Source: Arachis hypogaea (lineage: Eukaryota; Streptophyta; Magnoliopsida; Fabales; Fabaceae). From it: a stretch of DNA of 64,000 bases. Below, piece after piece: positions 43,701 to 55,352 of this stretch (positions are counted from its first letter, which is position 1; the number at the start of each line of letters is the position of its first letter). A program made the translations under genes and the position numbers. The stretch is taken from assembly GCF_003086295.3 (NCBI RefSeq), contig NC_092054.1, forward strand, positions 56,025,546 through 56,089,545. The letters run 5' to 3'. Below the pieces are notes generated by a model. It made no database searches, had not been told where the DNA came from, and saw nothing but the letters and a program-made list of their open reading frames with translations.

Positions 43701-43841
43701 AATGTTGTGGTTGATGACATGTGTGAAAATAGTCTCTTTATTCATGATGTATAAACCTCCTAACTGTTTAGCAGCTCCAATCATCCTCGAGGAAAGGAGT
43801 TCCTGGATCTTACATGCATTTTTATCAAATGAAAAACACAA
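40743..43841 (-). pseudogene. Copia pol: integrase, reverse transcriptase, RNase H
   Basis: Pre-integrase zinc-binding segment: HQILGHLALDRL ... CDSCHFAKQQKIPF (about 43660-43480). Integrase core: [13 protein letters not shown], then [15 protein letters not shown] and MNRVPSSVL (43300-43000); the Asp and Glu of the DDE triad are visible in these motifs. Reverse transcriptase: [32 protein letters not shown] and LIYVDDLVVAG (42230-41730). RNase [26 protein letters not shown] and [18 protein letters not shown] residues (41270-40940). Stops or frame changes occur near 43377, 41862, 41400, 41156 and 40930, so no working enzyme is encoded. Confidence 0.9.
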
Positions 43842-45349
43842 AGTAAGGATTTAGTGGCATGTGAAACAGAAATCAGATTGAAAGAGAAGGTAGGGACATA
43901 AAGCACATTTGTCAAATACAAATTAGTTGAAAAGAAGACTGTTCCACAGATGGTTGCAACAGTCTTTGAACCATTTGGCATCTTAATTGTTACTGGATTA
44001 ATGTGATGATATGATTGAAAGAGTGTCAGTGAAGAAGACACATGTGCAGTAGCACCTGAGTCCAGGATCCAATAATGGTTTTTCAATTTATAATTCGTGG
44101 TTGAGAGTATTTGGAATATACCTGCAGATGGAGCAAGTACAGGTGATGCCAAGTTTCCACTATGAGCAGGTTGTTGGTCATGTTGTTGAAAAAGAGCAAT
44201 CAAGGCCTCCTTTTATTTTTCTGAAAATAAACCATCAATGCTGATTCCATTCTCACCCTTAGGAGTGGTAGTGTTGCTGAGTTCTACATTTCCTTCAGCA
44301 ATTGAGCTGTTCACACTGACAGCATTGACTATCTTGCGTTGCATATTTGGGGGATATCCATGTTTGGCATAGCAGGTATCCACCGTATGTCCGTGCTTGC
44401 CACAATAAGAACAGAGTTTTGAGGTTCCTCTGCCTCTGCCACGGCCTGAGCGCCCTCTCCCTCAATAATTCGAGCTTGTTCTGCCATCTCTTTCTTTGTA
44501 GTCATTTGTCACTGCATTGATCAGCATACTCGGGTCAGAGTAGTCACCATGATGCATCTGTCGTTCTTGCTGGAGAAGCAAGAAATAGATTGTATTGATG
44601 TCAGGGAGAGGTGTCATCAGCATTACTTGAGATCGCACAGTGGCATATTGATCATTGAGTCCTCGGAAGAGCTTAACACCATAGGATTCAAGTCTGAACC
44701 TTCTCATCACAGCAAGACCACAAGAACAAGTCTCTCCACAAGAACATACTGGAATAGGTCTAAACTCATCTAATTCCTCCCAAATCACTTTGAGTTTGGT
44801 GAAATAGGCTGTAATTGTAAGCTCCCCTTGCCGCAATTTAAACATTTCTTCCTCAAATTCTCCAATTCTGAATAAATCCCCTTCGTAGAACCTATGCCTA
44901 AGGTCTTTCCATAATTCACATGCATCGTTGCACCACAACACACTTTGTAATATCTCAGGACTAATTGAAGTATGCAACCAAAACAGGACAATCGTGTTGT
45001 TTCTTTTCCAAGCACCAAAGGTTGGATCAGTCTCATTAGGTCTAGGTAGGGTTCCATCAACAAATTTGATTTTATTCTTGGATTCGAGTGAAAGCCAAAT
45101 AGATCACGCCCAGGCATGGTAATTACAGGTAGTGAGAAGAGATGGCGCCAGAGATATACCTGGATTCTCGCTTGCATGTAAGAAAAAATGGCTCGAAGGA
45201 TCTTGAATCAGATTCATGTTCGATTTGTTCATCTGTGCTTGGAACGCAGAAAATTGTTTCATCATCTGAGCAAAATTCTGGAAATCGCTAGCTGTAAAAT
45301 TCTGGTTCGAACTTGGATCCATCGCTTCTCCCTGTGCCATGGTTGCCAT
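43842..45349 (-). pseudogene. Copia gag and zinc knuckle, with stops
   Basis: It starts at ATG 45347-45349 (MATMAQGEAMDPSSNQNF). The gag domain includes LLTTCNYHAWA, a stop (TGA, where Arg is expected), SPEILQSVLWCNDACELWKD, LRQGELTITAYFTKLKVIWE and VRSQVMLMTPLP. A second TGA follows TSSNY. Then come a GRGRGRG tract, the zinc knuckle CSYCGKHGHTVDTCY (near 44390, CX2CX4HX4C) and the start of the protease region (WILDSGATAHVSS near 44070, with the catalytic Asp-Ser-Gly). The stops stay in one frame until about 43800. Confidence 0.85.
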
Positions 45350-45448
45350 TGATAAACCTTCGCACTAGAGAGCCAACTCTCATGATTCTTGCATTGTTGA
45401 GAAGTTCTAAAATTCTCGATCTTTGCACTCTTCCATGCTCACCGCACC

Positions 45449-45762
45449 ATGTGGAAACTCATGCTCTGAGTGCAGAGTTTGTGAAGGTGAGTGAGAAGAG
45501 TTGGGAGAGAGAACTTAGAACATGCAGAATCAGAAATGAGAGAATGGAATTAATGATGAATCACACCCAATTCAGTTTGTACAATGGTATTTATATACAC
45601 AACTAAAAATGTAACTGCCTTCTAACTATAGCTAACAAACTCAGATTAACATCTAACTCTAGTTAAGTTATTCAGTACTTAAATAGCAGTTGCAACATAA
45701 CTGCCTCTGTAGTGCATCACTCTATTTCTTCTATTACTGGTGAATGAGCTCTATTGTCCACA
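45449..45762 (-). repeat. Copia 5' LTR
   Basis: 314 bp, three differences from the 3' LTR (one extra G and two G/A changes). Confidence 0.9.
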
Positions 45763-48393
45763 CCTGGAACGGTTGAGGTCGTGACTGCTGTAGGCGTGTT
45801 CGGATCGGTGCTACTGCCATTGCTCCAGCTACATTGGCGGTTGCTACTGCTGCTAAAAATTAATGATAAAAGAGGGTATCATTGCATTTAAATTCTACGA
45901 TTCTGGCCAATCGAGGTAGGGAATATTTTATTAAACTAAATATTTTAAATTTTGAATGCCTAAGGAGTTTACTGGATTATTGCAAATATATGAATGCTTG
46001 ATATGTGATGGATTTTGGATGTGGATTAAATGTGTGATTGGTTGTATCTCTTGTTAATTTTATGTGGATTGAGATTTTTGCTAAAAGAATGCGTGTGTTG
46101 TGAAGGTTTACTGAAAATGTATTTGGTATTCGTAACTGTAAAAACATGTTTTGCTCTTCGTTTGGAACATTTTTTGATTGATAACTTTAAGGATGCTTGG
46201 CAATGCTGATTTTGGTTTTTAAGATTGATTTTGGGTTAAGATCATGATTGTGACTGAATTGCTGGAAATTCGGATTCTAATTTATTTTGTCGGATTGGTG
46301 GTTATTGAATTGTTTACTTGATGAAGTTGGACGGGTTACTTTTAAAGGAATGATTGACGGAAATTCTGATTTTAATTGATGATAGAATGATAGTCATTAA
46401 GCTGAATTATGATGAGTTGTTTATTGAAAATCTGTTGTTATGATAACTATTGATAAAAGAGCTGGTGATTTGTTGAGAAAGAGGGAACCTGTAAGGGTGG
46501 CTAATCCCAAGTTTTAGGCGAAGTGCTGCCAAAATTTTTATAAAATTTGGGACCTTATTTGAAATGCTATTTTAAAAAATTTGGTTTTGGAAAGTTAAAT
46601 TATTTGAGACTTATTTAATTGGGAAAAGATTTATTCTATTTTGAATTTGATTTATTAAGAAAAATATAATGTTTCAAATCCAATCTTTTGAGGAGAGATT
46701 TTATTTTAAGTTATGAAATGAATTCGGTTTATTAAGAATAAGAAAGAAAGGGATAAGGGAACATGGCACGTGTGATTATGGAATGACTAAAAGGTCACAA
46801 GAGGGTGACGGAAAGTAAATAGTTAAGGTGCTGATGTGAAAATGTTAAGTCGTGGGCTTTATGTGCGAATGATTGTGCGGGGATGCCCGTGTGTATGGAA
46901 TGGCTTCCAAGAGAAAGGGGAACATGCTTCAGCTGGAGAATCGGTGCCTGCAAAGGTTTGGAACCTTGCAGAGGTTATGCCGCTGGAATGCCTTATCTGA
47001 CTTGCAAGTCGGATTACGTCAGGTGCGGGTCGAAACTGACAAATGAGCTCATTACCTGCAATAGGGATAGACATGCATCATGTTGTTTGCACATTTGTAT
47101 TTGATTGTGTTTGCCTATCTTGTTTCTCTGTGATTGTGCTGTTTGTTTTACTGCAATTTGTTTGTGTGTTTATCTATTTCTTATGCTATTGTTTCTCTGT
47201 GATTGGGAACTGAGGTTGTGATTGAGATTTGCTTTAAGTTCGTAAATTTAAAGAAGGTAATTAATTATATAAAGTAAAAGTAAAAAGTATTTCCAAAGGT
47301 TTAATAAAATAGTTTTATTGAGTATGTTAGGTTATTTGCATTATATTCATTACTTTTACGGCATTCCCATTTCCTACTGAGAACGTGTGGTTTATTCTCA
47401 CTCCAAAATCTTCCACCCTTTCAATGACACAGGTTCGAAGACTCAGGATGAAGCGCGGACAAGTAGTAGATTTACCTATGATTTCTGTCGGTTTTATAGA
47501 GTTTCCTCGCCCTTGTTGCTTTAGTTTCTATTTTATCCAGAAGAATATGTATTGTATTCGAGTTTTATATTAAATTTGTTTGTATAGAACTTATTATTAT
47601 TAGTAATTATGTGATTATTATTGTTTGAAGATCTTTGATATGTGATTTTTAGTTAATAAAAACAAAATTTTCTGTAATTTTCTTAAAAACTGAAATGTGA
47701 TATCGACGTAAAGGCTCATTATTAAATAGATAATAAAGAAAAATAGGTTAGTAACGCCTTACTTTTAATACGATCATGACGTGCTGAAAATTAGGGTGTT
47801 ACAGCGAAGGGGTTGGTGCCAGCGTTGATGAAGAGAGCGTGGCTAAATGACGAAACCTTTGTGTCGGAATTGCCACTCCCGATGCAAAGCTCAAACTCGA
47901 CGTGATCATTGCCTTGAAGGGAAGCTCTAAAGCTTTCTTCAATGAGAGGGAGGAAGACGGTGTAGACAATTTGGTTACTTTTGTCGTCATCGTCAGATTC
48001 AAGGTAGAAATCGTCCTTGGTCTCAATAAGAAGGAATTGAGTTTCCAATGGAATTTCTCTTCCTTTGTCTCCCATCTTCTGAGCCAGCCACAATAGCTTG
48101 AAGAAGAAGGAGGAAGGTAGGGCTTATAGTTGGTGGCAGTGATGGTGTTGGTGAAATCTATGAAAAGAATAAAGGGAGGATTGAGATTTTGGAGAGAGGT
48201 GTTGAGATTAGGGTTAAGAAAATGGTAGTTTAGAGTTTTTAGGTATTTTTTCAGTGTTTGAATAATTTTATCATACGGAACCATCTTTTATGAGTAGAAA
48301 TGGTAGTTTCTTTTTTTCTTGGATAGATTTGTCAGCTTTTAAAACTTTCATGAGTAGGAATGATAGTTTTGCTCAATCTTTCATAATAATATT

Positions 48394-48863
48394 GAGGTAA
48401 ATACCAAATCGACACCCAAAAGATTCTAGCGCTAACAAAATGATACTTGACCTTTGTTATTGACAAAATAACCCTCAAAATATTTTAAAATTTTACAAAA
48501 AGACCCAACGTAAAAGCCTGACGTCATATTGAACTAAAAACATTGATTTGGCAATTGGAAGAGCTTCAATGATCGTGACAGAAAGATTGAATGGAGTTTC
48601 TAACAGAGAGAGGAGCTCCCCCTATAGCAGTCCTTGCAAGCTCCCCTCCTTGCTAGAAACGCCATCGGAGTTCTCTGACACCATCATTGAAGCTTTTCCG
48701 ATTGTCAGATCAGCGTTTTTCGTTTAGTGTGACGTCATACTTATATGTTTGAGAGTTTTTGTCAAATTTTAAAATTTTTTGGGGGTTATTTTGACAAAAA
48801 CAATAATCAAATACTATTTTATCAATGTCAGAATCTTTCGGGTACAAATTTAGTATTTACCTC
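48394..48863. mobile_element. MITE with long TIRs
   Basis: About 470 bp. GAGGTAAATACCAAATC at the left matches the inverse of the right end, and the arms pair over roughly 200 bp (both contain GACGTCA and CTTCAATGATSGTG). TAATATT flanks both sides (48387-48393, 48864-48870). The centre carries GGAGCTCCCC and GCAAGCTCCCCTCC. No coding capacity. Confidence 0.75.
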
Positions 48864-48870
48864 TAATATT

Positions 48871-49440
48871 TTTAGTATAATAATATGGAGTGGTAGAATT
48901 TGATAAAAAATTTTGGAGGGATCAATTTTTTTAATACAAATATATAATAATAAGAACCTTAAAATAAAGTTCGGTTAAGGATGTTTGTTAATTCTCAACA
49001 ATTCCTATTTACCAAATCAATTCTTAAATTTCTATTTCGTTATATCAAAAATTTTTTTTTTGTCTATATGAAAAGATTGTTAAGAAAATATTAAATAAAT
49101 TTAGATATTATATCTTTATTACATAATCACATGGATTAATTTATCAATTTTTTTTACTAAAATATGATGTAAGAATTCATATGTTTAATAAAATAAAAAT
49201 TTATAGATTGATTTTGTAATTAAAATTTATTAAGGATTAAATTATCCAATTAAAAATTCTCTTTAGAGACAAATTTGAGATATATTACTCTTTAATAAAT
49301 TAATTAAAACTAAAATTTTAGTTATTCACTACTAGAAAATTGCTTATTATATAAGAACAAAAAATTTATTAGCTGTTTAATTTGAATAAAATAATAATTT
49401 AATTGTTTAGAATATGTTAAAAAATTTAAAAATATTAATT
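48871..49440. other. A/T-rich stretch
   Basis: No gene. CACTACTAGAAAATTGC at 49327 looks like the first bases of a CACTA element but is cut off by the following LTR-like sequence. Confidence 0.35.
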
Positions 49441-50330
49441 TAAAAATTTAAAGATGAGATTTGGATTTAACGAATTTTTCCGAGTTGAAAAATATAATTT
49501 TCTGCAGAAAAATGTGTAAAAATGCGTACCGATAATTTAGCCGGTAGCACCAGTTTAAGTGTATTTGGTACTACGTATGAGAAAATAAAAACTACAAAAA
49601 TACTTATAAAAATATTTAGAATTCAAAACCGGTCACTTATTTTAAAAGTTTTGGACCGAAATTGGGCTAAATGAACCAAAAGCGGAAACGATTAGACTGG
49701 ACCCAAGCCCAACATATATCTAAGCCTAATTAGAGGCCATTTAGCCTTATTTCAGCACTTGATGGGGAGAGAGAGGTGCTGGGCAAGAGGGGGAGGGGAG
49801 AGCAAAGAACACAAACCCCTTTTGGGTACTATTCATCATCTTCTTCTTTGGATCATATCTTTTTCTCCGAAGCTCCGATTGGTGTGCCGTTTATAGCCAC
49901 ACAAAGCTCTCATCAAGCTCTTCAATCCTATCCAAACAAAGTATAACTTGAAATTCTTCGTTCCTATTCTCAGTTCCAGCTCAATTTCGAAATTTGCTTT
50001 TGGATATTGAGATTTTTCATGATTCCATTGTTTAGGTGTAATCTAGCATTGGGTTATTGTTAGATTTTGCCCCAAACATTATTGGAAAAGGTAAAGATTC
50101 TCTAAACTCTTGTGGTTTATGGAATTTATGAACCATAATGTTGATTGTGGTAATTTGTATGAACTAGCTTGAAATTTATGTTGGTTTGGAGTTGAATTGG
50201 CAATTTGGAGTGATTAAAGTTGAGCTTTTGGTGGCTGAGCCTTGTTGATTCGGTTTGGAGGCTTGGAAGATTTTAGGGAAGAGGTTTGTGATATTTTGAG
50301 CTCATGTATCGGTTGACTACCCACAACCCA
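49441..50330 (+). repeat. Tekay/Del-type LTR-like sequence, left
   Basis: It aligns, at clear but modest similarity, with 62270-62940. Shared blocks include CTCCGATTGGTGTGCC versus TTCCGATCGCTGTCATGC, the CATCAAGCTCTTCAAT type, and TTTAGGTGTAATCTAGCATTGGGT. The divergence from the right copy suggests the two are from different insertions of one family, or that this is an old 5' LTR. Confidence 0.55.
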
Positions 50331-50930
50331 ACGTTACCTGAGATGAATCCCGAATATGATTTCTCCACTGAATCAGTCAGCACATGTACCACATGGGTGT
50401 CCCCATGTTAGTCAGGTACCAAAGTCATACAGATATACCCATGTCAGTTAGGCTAAAATTTTAATCAGAATATTTCTATAGCAAATATGCATCCAGTGAG
50501 AAACAGGATACCATATGGACGAACCTATATAGTCAGATACCACTCTGCTTTAAAGTGGGCGTCCCATCTACCAACTCAGCCTAGCTAGTATGTCTTTTCT
50601 AGCTGGGGTTTCTGCCCGGTCTGTACATTTTTTTGGACAGCTTTTCTCTGTCCAACTAATATGTTTCTTTGACTGAAGCATAAGGCATCTTGGGGTCCCC
50701 TTTACTTCTGATATATTAATATAATTATCTTGCTAGCAAACTTGTACTCTTAGTTATTTTCTTAACTTATTTGACTTATACCCTTTGTGTTGTTCGTTCA
50801 TCTTTTGAGCTCGATAATTCTTCAAATATTCAAATCGAGCTTGATTTAACGATGCGTGTGATTTTTAGATATAACAATCGAGACGTTAGTTCCATAAAGC
50901 GAGACTTCTGAAAGCAGGAGATGAGAAGCT
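50331..50930 (+). other. Unassigned remnant between LTR and pol
   Basis: Contains imperfect direct repeats around CCCATGTTAGTCAGGTACC and CCCATGTCAGTTAGGC (50400-50450). gag is missing. Nothing else recognised. Confidence 0.35.
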
Positions 50931-51949
50931 TTGATTCTTGCAGACTGCATTATCTACGATTAAGTTGACTCTCAAGGATGCACTGTTCGTTTGGACGCCT
51001 GATCGTGAAGAGAGTTTTCAAAATTGGAAGGAGAGATTGATTATAGCACCAATACTTGTGTTGCCTGAACCTAATGAACCATTTGAAGTTTACTGTGATG
51101 CATTATAAAAGGGCTTAGGATGTGTGCTGATGCAATATCATAATATAGTGACTGATGCCCTGAGCAAGAAGTCTCTGAGTATGGGTTGGAGGACAATTAA
51201 GGAGAAAGAACTGTTAAGTAAGTTTCGAGTCTTAAGTTGGGTATTGATAAAGTGGCCGGAGGTGTCAGACTGAATCCATTGCAATCACAAACAATGGTAT
51301 GGCAGAAATTCAGGGAGCACAGCAAGATGGTAAGGAACTACCAAGGATTGTTGAAGTCAATGGGACAAGGGAAGCAAGAAGAGATTGAGGGAGACAAGGA
51401 AGAAACTTGGAGGAATAAGGAAAGGGATTTGGAGGTATAAAAAGAGAATTAATGTGCCTAATGTCGGAAGTTGACACATAAACTATTGTCTAAAGCTCAC
51501 AAGTACGGATTTTCGATTCACCCTGAAGTTACTAAGATTTATCATGATTCAAAGAAGATATTCTGGGTGGCTTGGAATGAAGAATAACGCGGCGACGCAT
51601 GTGACTCAGTGTCTTACATGTTAGAAGGTGAATTATTCTTTGGAGGAATTGATGAGACTGTACGTCAAGAAGGTAGTGAGGTTGCACGATGTGCTAATTG
51701 CATCTATGTTAATATGAACCCAGAGAATCAAGCGTTTTAGGTAAGGAAATGATAGCCGAGATGACGGAGAGAAGATCAGGAAAAATTCGCGCTAAGATTT
51801 TAATTGAGCAAAGTCGAAGAAGGGTATTGTGGATAAAAGAGAAGAACACCTAGAGAGTTTGAAGAATGAAGTTACGCATTCTTGAAGGTTACTTCAACAA
51901 ACTGGAATTGGATGAGCAATCAAAAACTAAGGAGTTGAACCCGAGGTAC
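50931..51949 (+). pseudogene. Tekay/Del-type Ty3 pol remnant, RT end to integrase
   Basis: FVWTPDREESFQNWKERL and LPEPNEPFEVYCDA mark the end of reverse transcriptase and start of RNase H (about 50985-51105). Most of RNase H is deleted: the next residues are VTDALSKKSLSMGW. KAHKYGFSIHPEVTKIYHD and WLGMKN...HVTQCLTC (51495-51625) are the integrase zinc-finger part. RLYVKKVVRLHDV and KIRAKILIEQS follow. Many stops. The frame ends at NPR, where element E is inserted, and resumes at 61797. Confidence 0.8.
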
Positions 51950-53451
51950 TGATAAACCCATATTTCATGAGTTCTTTTGTGCTTAATTTGAGTGATTTAT
52001 ACAATCCTTCACCTACTTATTCACATTAATTGCATGGTTTTACTTTCCCTTCCTTATTATGTGATGAATGTGAAAAACATGTTCCCTAAGCTTTAAAATA
52101 ATTAATTTAATCACCTTTATTTCCATTTGATGCCGTGATTAGTGTGTTGAGTAGTTTCAGATTTTCTAAGGCAGAATGACTTAAAGGATGGAAAAGGAAA
52201 CATACTAAAATGAAAGGAGAAAGCAAAACGGAGCTTTAAGGAAACTGGTATCCACGCGATCGCATGGATGACGCGATCGCGTGCCAGAAGCAAAGATGCA
52301 GCGACGCGGCCGCATGACTGACGCGACCGCACGCCATAAGCAGAATGCATACGATGCGGACGCGTGACTGACGCGACCGCGTGGCAAGGAAAAGCTCCGA
52401 CTGACGCGACCGCGTGACCCACACGGACGCGTGACAGAGGCCACGTATCAGAATTTACAAAATACGCCCCCAGCGAATTCTGAAGCCCTTTTTGGCCCAG
52501 ATCCAAGTACAGACAGCATAGACCAGAGGTTATAAAGTGTGGGAATGCACCCATTCAAAAGGAGCTCGCATATTTTATTTTTCAATGATTTAGATTTAGT
52601 TGAGAGGGAGATCTTCTCTCTCTCTCTCTTAGGATTTAGGATTTCTTCTTGTTTTAAGAGTGACTCTCAATCCAGGTTTTATGTTTCTTTGTTTTAGCTT
52701 CCTTTTATTTTTATTTATTCCAGCACTTGAATTAATCAATGAATCTATGAATTCTTCCATGTTGCAGACTGTTATTTGAATTAATGATAATTGAGGTATT
52801 TTCAGTTTATGATTTTTCTCTTTGATTTAAGTTATCATTGCTTCCCATCTAAGGACATTTTATTATTCCAGCAATTTTACTTTCTCCCCTTTTGGTCCTG
52901 GTTAAGAATTCAGTAACTCAACAGTTATTAAACTCAACATAACTGATGATCGTTATCTTGCTAATTGAGCTGAACTTAAGTAATCCCAATCTTTTCTTAG
53001 GAAATAAATAGGATTCAAAGGTCAATTTAATTAATCCCTTGACTTTCCTTTGCCCTAGTAAAGGTTGACCAAGTGGAGTTTAGATTCAACTTTCATTATA
53101 GTTGGGAGAGATAACTACGTTGGACCTCCAACTTCCCTTACCTTGCCAAAAGTCTGCTTTACAGTATTTATTTATTTTAATTGCCATTTACTTTACTTGT
53201 CATTTAAATTACTTGCTTCTCATCTTCTAAACCCCGATTACAACCTTTATAGCCAATAATAAGAACATACTTCCTCGCAGTTCCTTGAGAAGACGACCCG
53301 AGGTTTGAATACTCGGTTAACAATTTTTAAAGGGGTTTGTTACTTGTGACACCCAACACGTTTGTACGAAGGGATTTTTGTCGGTTTAGAGACTATATCT
53401 ACAACGCAACTGTTTCTATGAATCTCTTTACTGGTAAAAATCCCAACGTCA
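51950..53451 (+). repeat. Element E 5' LTR
   Basis: 1502 bp, TGATAAACCC to AACGTCA. ACGCGAYCGCGT palindromes lie at 52248-52445, the TATA box TTATAAAG at 52530-52537, and a CT microsatellite at 52614-52628. Open frames through the palindrome array on the minus strand are artefacts of the repeat. Confidence 0.95.
52248..52445. repeat. ACGCGAYCGCGT palindrome array in E 5' LTR
   Basis: About nine palindrome units, often paired across a 4-6 bp spacer such as GACTG. They end about 85 bp upstream of the TATA box. Copied in the 3' LTR (60598-60790), where CpG sites have mutated to TG or CA in several units. Confidence 0.85.
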
Positions 53452-53454
53452 AAA

Positions 53455-53472
53455 TGACGCTGTTGCCGGGGA
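53455..53472 (+). promoter_or_regulatory. Element E primer binding site (tRNA-Asp type)
   Basis: TGACGCTGTTGCCGGGGA, three bases after the 5' LTR. It has two mismatches to the tRNA-Asp complement. Confidence 0.8.
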
Positions 53473-53567
53473 GTTGCAAACGTGTGCCTTATTATTGGTT
53501 ATTGTAAATATTTTTCTTTTGCTTGTTTATTTATTTTTGTTTTTCCTTTTTAACTTTATTTGCTACT

Positions 53568-55133
53568 ATGAACTCTCACCCCTCTCGCTTTGAGTATGGT
53601 TCTAATATTGTTAAAGAAAATAGAGGTTACAACAGGAATGTGCATCAAGGTCAGACCAATCAAGGATGGATGGAACCAAGAGGATCTAATCAACCCTTTT
53701 GGCAGCAACACCCTCCGAGATATCCTGAACAAAGACCATTCTACAGTGCATACCCAGCTGAAAGACATGGTGGACAACCTTGTAACTACCAACAAGCCCC
53801 ACCCCGTGCATGTAAACCATCCTTTCAACATATCCTCGAACCACTACACTCACAAACCTCTCTTCACCATTCGCCACCATATGATCCTTCCTTACCCCAA
53901 TACCAATCCAATCACTCCCAATCACCACCACTTTCCTTTATATCATGTCCAAGTCCAGAAACCCGAGAAGCAGAGGCTCGCCTAAGAGAAACAGTAAATA
54001 AATTTCAAACAACCATTCAACAACTGGAGCAAGCGATAATTCAATGGGTTTCTAGGCGCTCAAATACACAAGGATCAGCCACAGCTCTATGTGGATAGCC
54101 CAATGAAGAGCAGAGCATGAAGGAAATACCAGAAACTCCAGTGGACAAGACAGAGAATGAATTTGTACTAGAACAATTAGAAGAAGCTGTCATCGCTCAA
54201 GAAGAAGAGTTGGTTGAAGACCTAGGAGATGCTGAACTTCCATGGGAATCCAGAATTGAGGAAAACTCCGTCCAGGATGCTACAGTTGATGCTAAGGAGG
54301 ATACCGTACAATCTCCAAGGCAAGACGTTTATGAGGAATCAGACGGAATAATCCAAGAAGCAATTTCCCTTGATGATGATAGTCACAAGTCTAGCTCTCT
54401 TGGTGATGAACTTGCATCCGCAAGTGAATTCTTTGAGATCGAAGAATCTTCCCCAAGTGAATATGAAGATGATGCAGAGGTAAATTTCTCTCAACCTTCA
54501 ATCTATGACTCAAGTGATGAGGAAGACACCGAAGACTTTGACCAGAACACAGATACAATTGAAGATCTTTGCAAAGAAGTGGAGGAATTCACAGAAGAGC
54601 ACAAAGAAATGGAACTTGCAGAACCACCAAAAACACCTATCCCAAGGCCATTACCACCTAATACAAGCTTCAAGTGGGTACAATCCTTAACTTATAACTT
54701 TACTTATTCACTTGAATATGGTTTGCTTGAAACAGATGGCCAGCTTAGAGCTCTCTGCGGCCTTAAAAGTAAGAGGGAAATGGCTCGTACTCAGAGCTGG
54801 TGCACAAGGTTCAATAAGGTTCCACGCTTCACCTCGAAGTACACGGATTGGTATCATGCTCAATTGCATGGATCACGGAGAATGTTTGGTCACCACGGTG
54901 AGATTCTACTTTTTAAACCGCCCGGATGGAGACATGTAGATCAAGACGGAGGCGGATTTAAAAGCAAGGCTTGGAATCCTGGAGTTTATTCTGACATTTG
55001 TCATCCCGGGAGCCTAACAATATATTTGAAGCTGTTCGGAAACTTTGCATGCCTAGTTTGGGACCCCGGAGGCTATTGGCATTCCAAACGCTGGTGGAGT
55101 TTTTTGGATGAATTTAAACATAAGCCGCCATAA
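53568..55133 (+). pseudogene. Element E ORF1, acidic/Trp-rich protein with one in-frame stop
   Basis: A frame of about 522 codons from ATG 53568 (MNSHPSRFEYGSN), with a single TAG at 54096-54098. Residues 1-120 are rich in Pro, Gln, His and Tyr (GSNQPFWQQHPPRYPEQ). A helix follows (ETREAEARLRETVNKFQ), then a long Glu/Asp/Ser region after the stop, then a Trp/Gly-rich C-terminal domain with SWCTRFNKVPRFTSKYTDWY, LFKPPGWRHVD and GYWHSKRWWSFLDEF. The first 190 residues recall the gag tail and linker of A/C (Asn/Gln-rich, helix, acidic region). The C-terminal domain is not a protease and I do not recognise it. Starts upstream of 53568 are not ATG. Confidence 0.65.
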
Positions 55134-55182
55134 CAGGATACTCCTCCAATGTCCAACTTAAGGACTTTAACTAAAAGTGCTA

Positions 55183-55200
55183 GGTGGGAGACAACCCACC
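55183..55200 (+). ncRNA. Conserved hairpin after E ORF1
   Basis: GGTGGG-AGACAA-CCCACC, 50 bp after the ORF1 stop. It is the counterpart of the hairpins at 5950-5967 and 14630-14645. Confidence 0.6.
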
Positions 55201-55352
55201 ATGGTATGATCGCTTCTTTTCCAATTTATTTCTTGTTAATTGCTTTCATTTTTCCTTTTTCATTTTAATTTATTAAACCTGGAATTATGCATAGCATTCA
55301 TGTTAATCATTGCATTCTGCATTTTTCATGCATATAAAAAAAAAAGAAGGGG

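Larger units (their letters stand above)
40476..45762 (-). mobile_element. Ty1-copia retrotransposon, decayed
   Basis: LTRs 40476-40788 (313 bp) and 45449-45762 (314 bp) run TGTGGA to TCCACA and differ by only about three changes. Flanks GCTGG and CCTGG match at four of five bases. On the minus strand the order is gag, integrase, reverse transcriptase, RNase H: the copia order. Young LTRs but many stops suggest either mutation hot spots (several are CGA to TGA) or mobilisation of an already defective copy. The 5' LTR is followed by TGGTGCGGTGAGCATGG, which would be the primer site; it is not the usual initiator-Met type. Confidence 0.9.
39169..47803 (+). mobile_element. Long solo LTR (Tekay/Del-like), split by a copia element
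   Basis: It starts TGTAAGGCCTAAG and ends AGGGTGTTACA, with target duplication GCGAA at 39164-39168 and 47804-47808. Without the copia element it is about 3.35 kb. TGTAA...TTACA ends and a CGTCATGATCG-type stretch near the end (about 47772-47783, minus strand) are typical of Tekay/Del chromovirus LTRs. A GC-rich promoter/leader-like part (39640-40480) gives chance open frames rich in Arg and Ser. No interior, primer site or coding region is present. Confidence 0.75.
39022..48102 (-). pseudogene. Raffinose-synthase-like (galactinol-sucrose galactosyltransferase) fragment
   Basis: The minus-strand reading begins near 48102 with FKLLWLAQKMGDKGREIP. It continues through LETQFLLIETKD, YTVFLPLIEESFRASLQGN, FELCIGSG and FSHALFINAGTNPF to 47804. 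It resumes at 39168 with ATVHDAFDVVKNH and WCTCDTFYQEVMQED, then DGMQSLAASSASLKF to about 39022. This order is that of plant glycoside hydrolase 36 raffinose synthases and seed-imbibition proteins. The codons between VKNH and WCT are missing about 15 residues, GWCTWDAF has become RWCTCDTF, and the catalytic region downstream is absent. The break at 39168/47804 is exactly the solo-LTR insertion. It is an inactive captured fragment. Confidence 0.8.
38731..48295 (-). mobile_element. Small TIR (Pack-type) element with captured gene fragment
   Basis: The left end (TTTCTACCCATAAAA... GATAAAATTATTTAAAACAC ... AATCTCAACAC) is repeated in inverted orientation at the right end (48295 back to about 48130: TTTCTACTCATAAAA ... 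GATAAAATTATTCAAACAC ... AATCTCAACAC). Between them, without the nested insertions, are about 0.5 kb of raffinose-synthase-like sequence. Long TIRs around a gene fragment are the mark of Pack-MULEs, but I could not find a clear target duplication, so the superfamily is open. Element length without insertions is about 0.93 kb. Confidence 0.6.

Noticed and set aside
49327..49345. CACTACTAGAAAATTGC as a CACTA element start
   Set aside because: Only the first bases fit, and there is no right end before the LTR-like sequence.
52117..52554. Minus-strand open frame repeated at 60463-60900
   Set aside because: Both are within the E LTRs across the palindrome array. The repeat in two places reflects the LTR pair, not a gene family.
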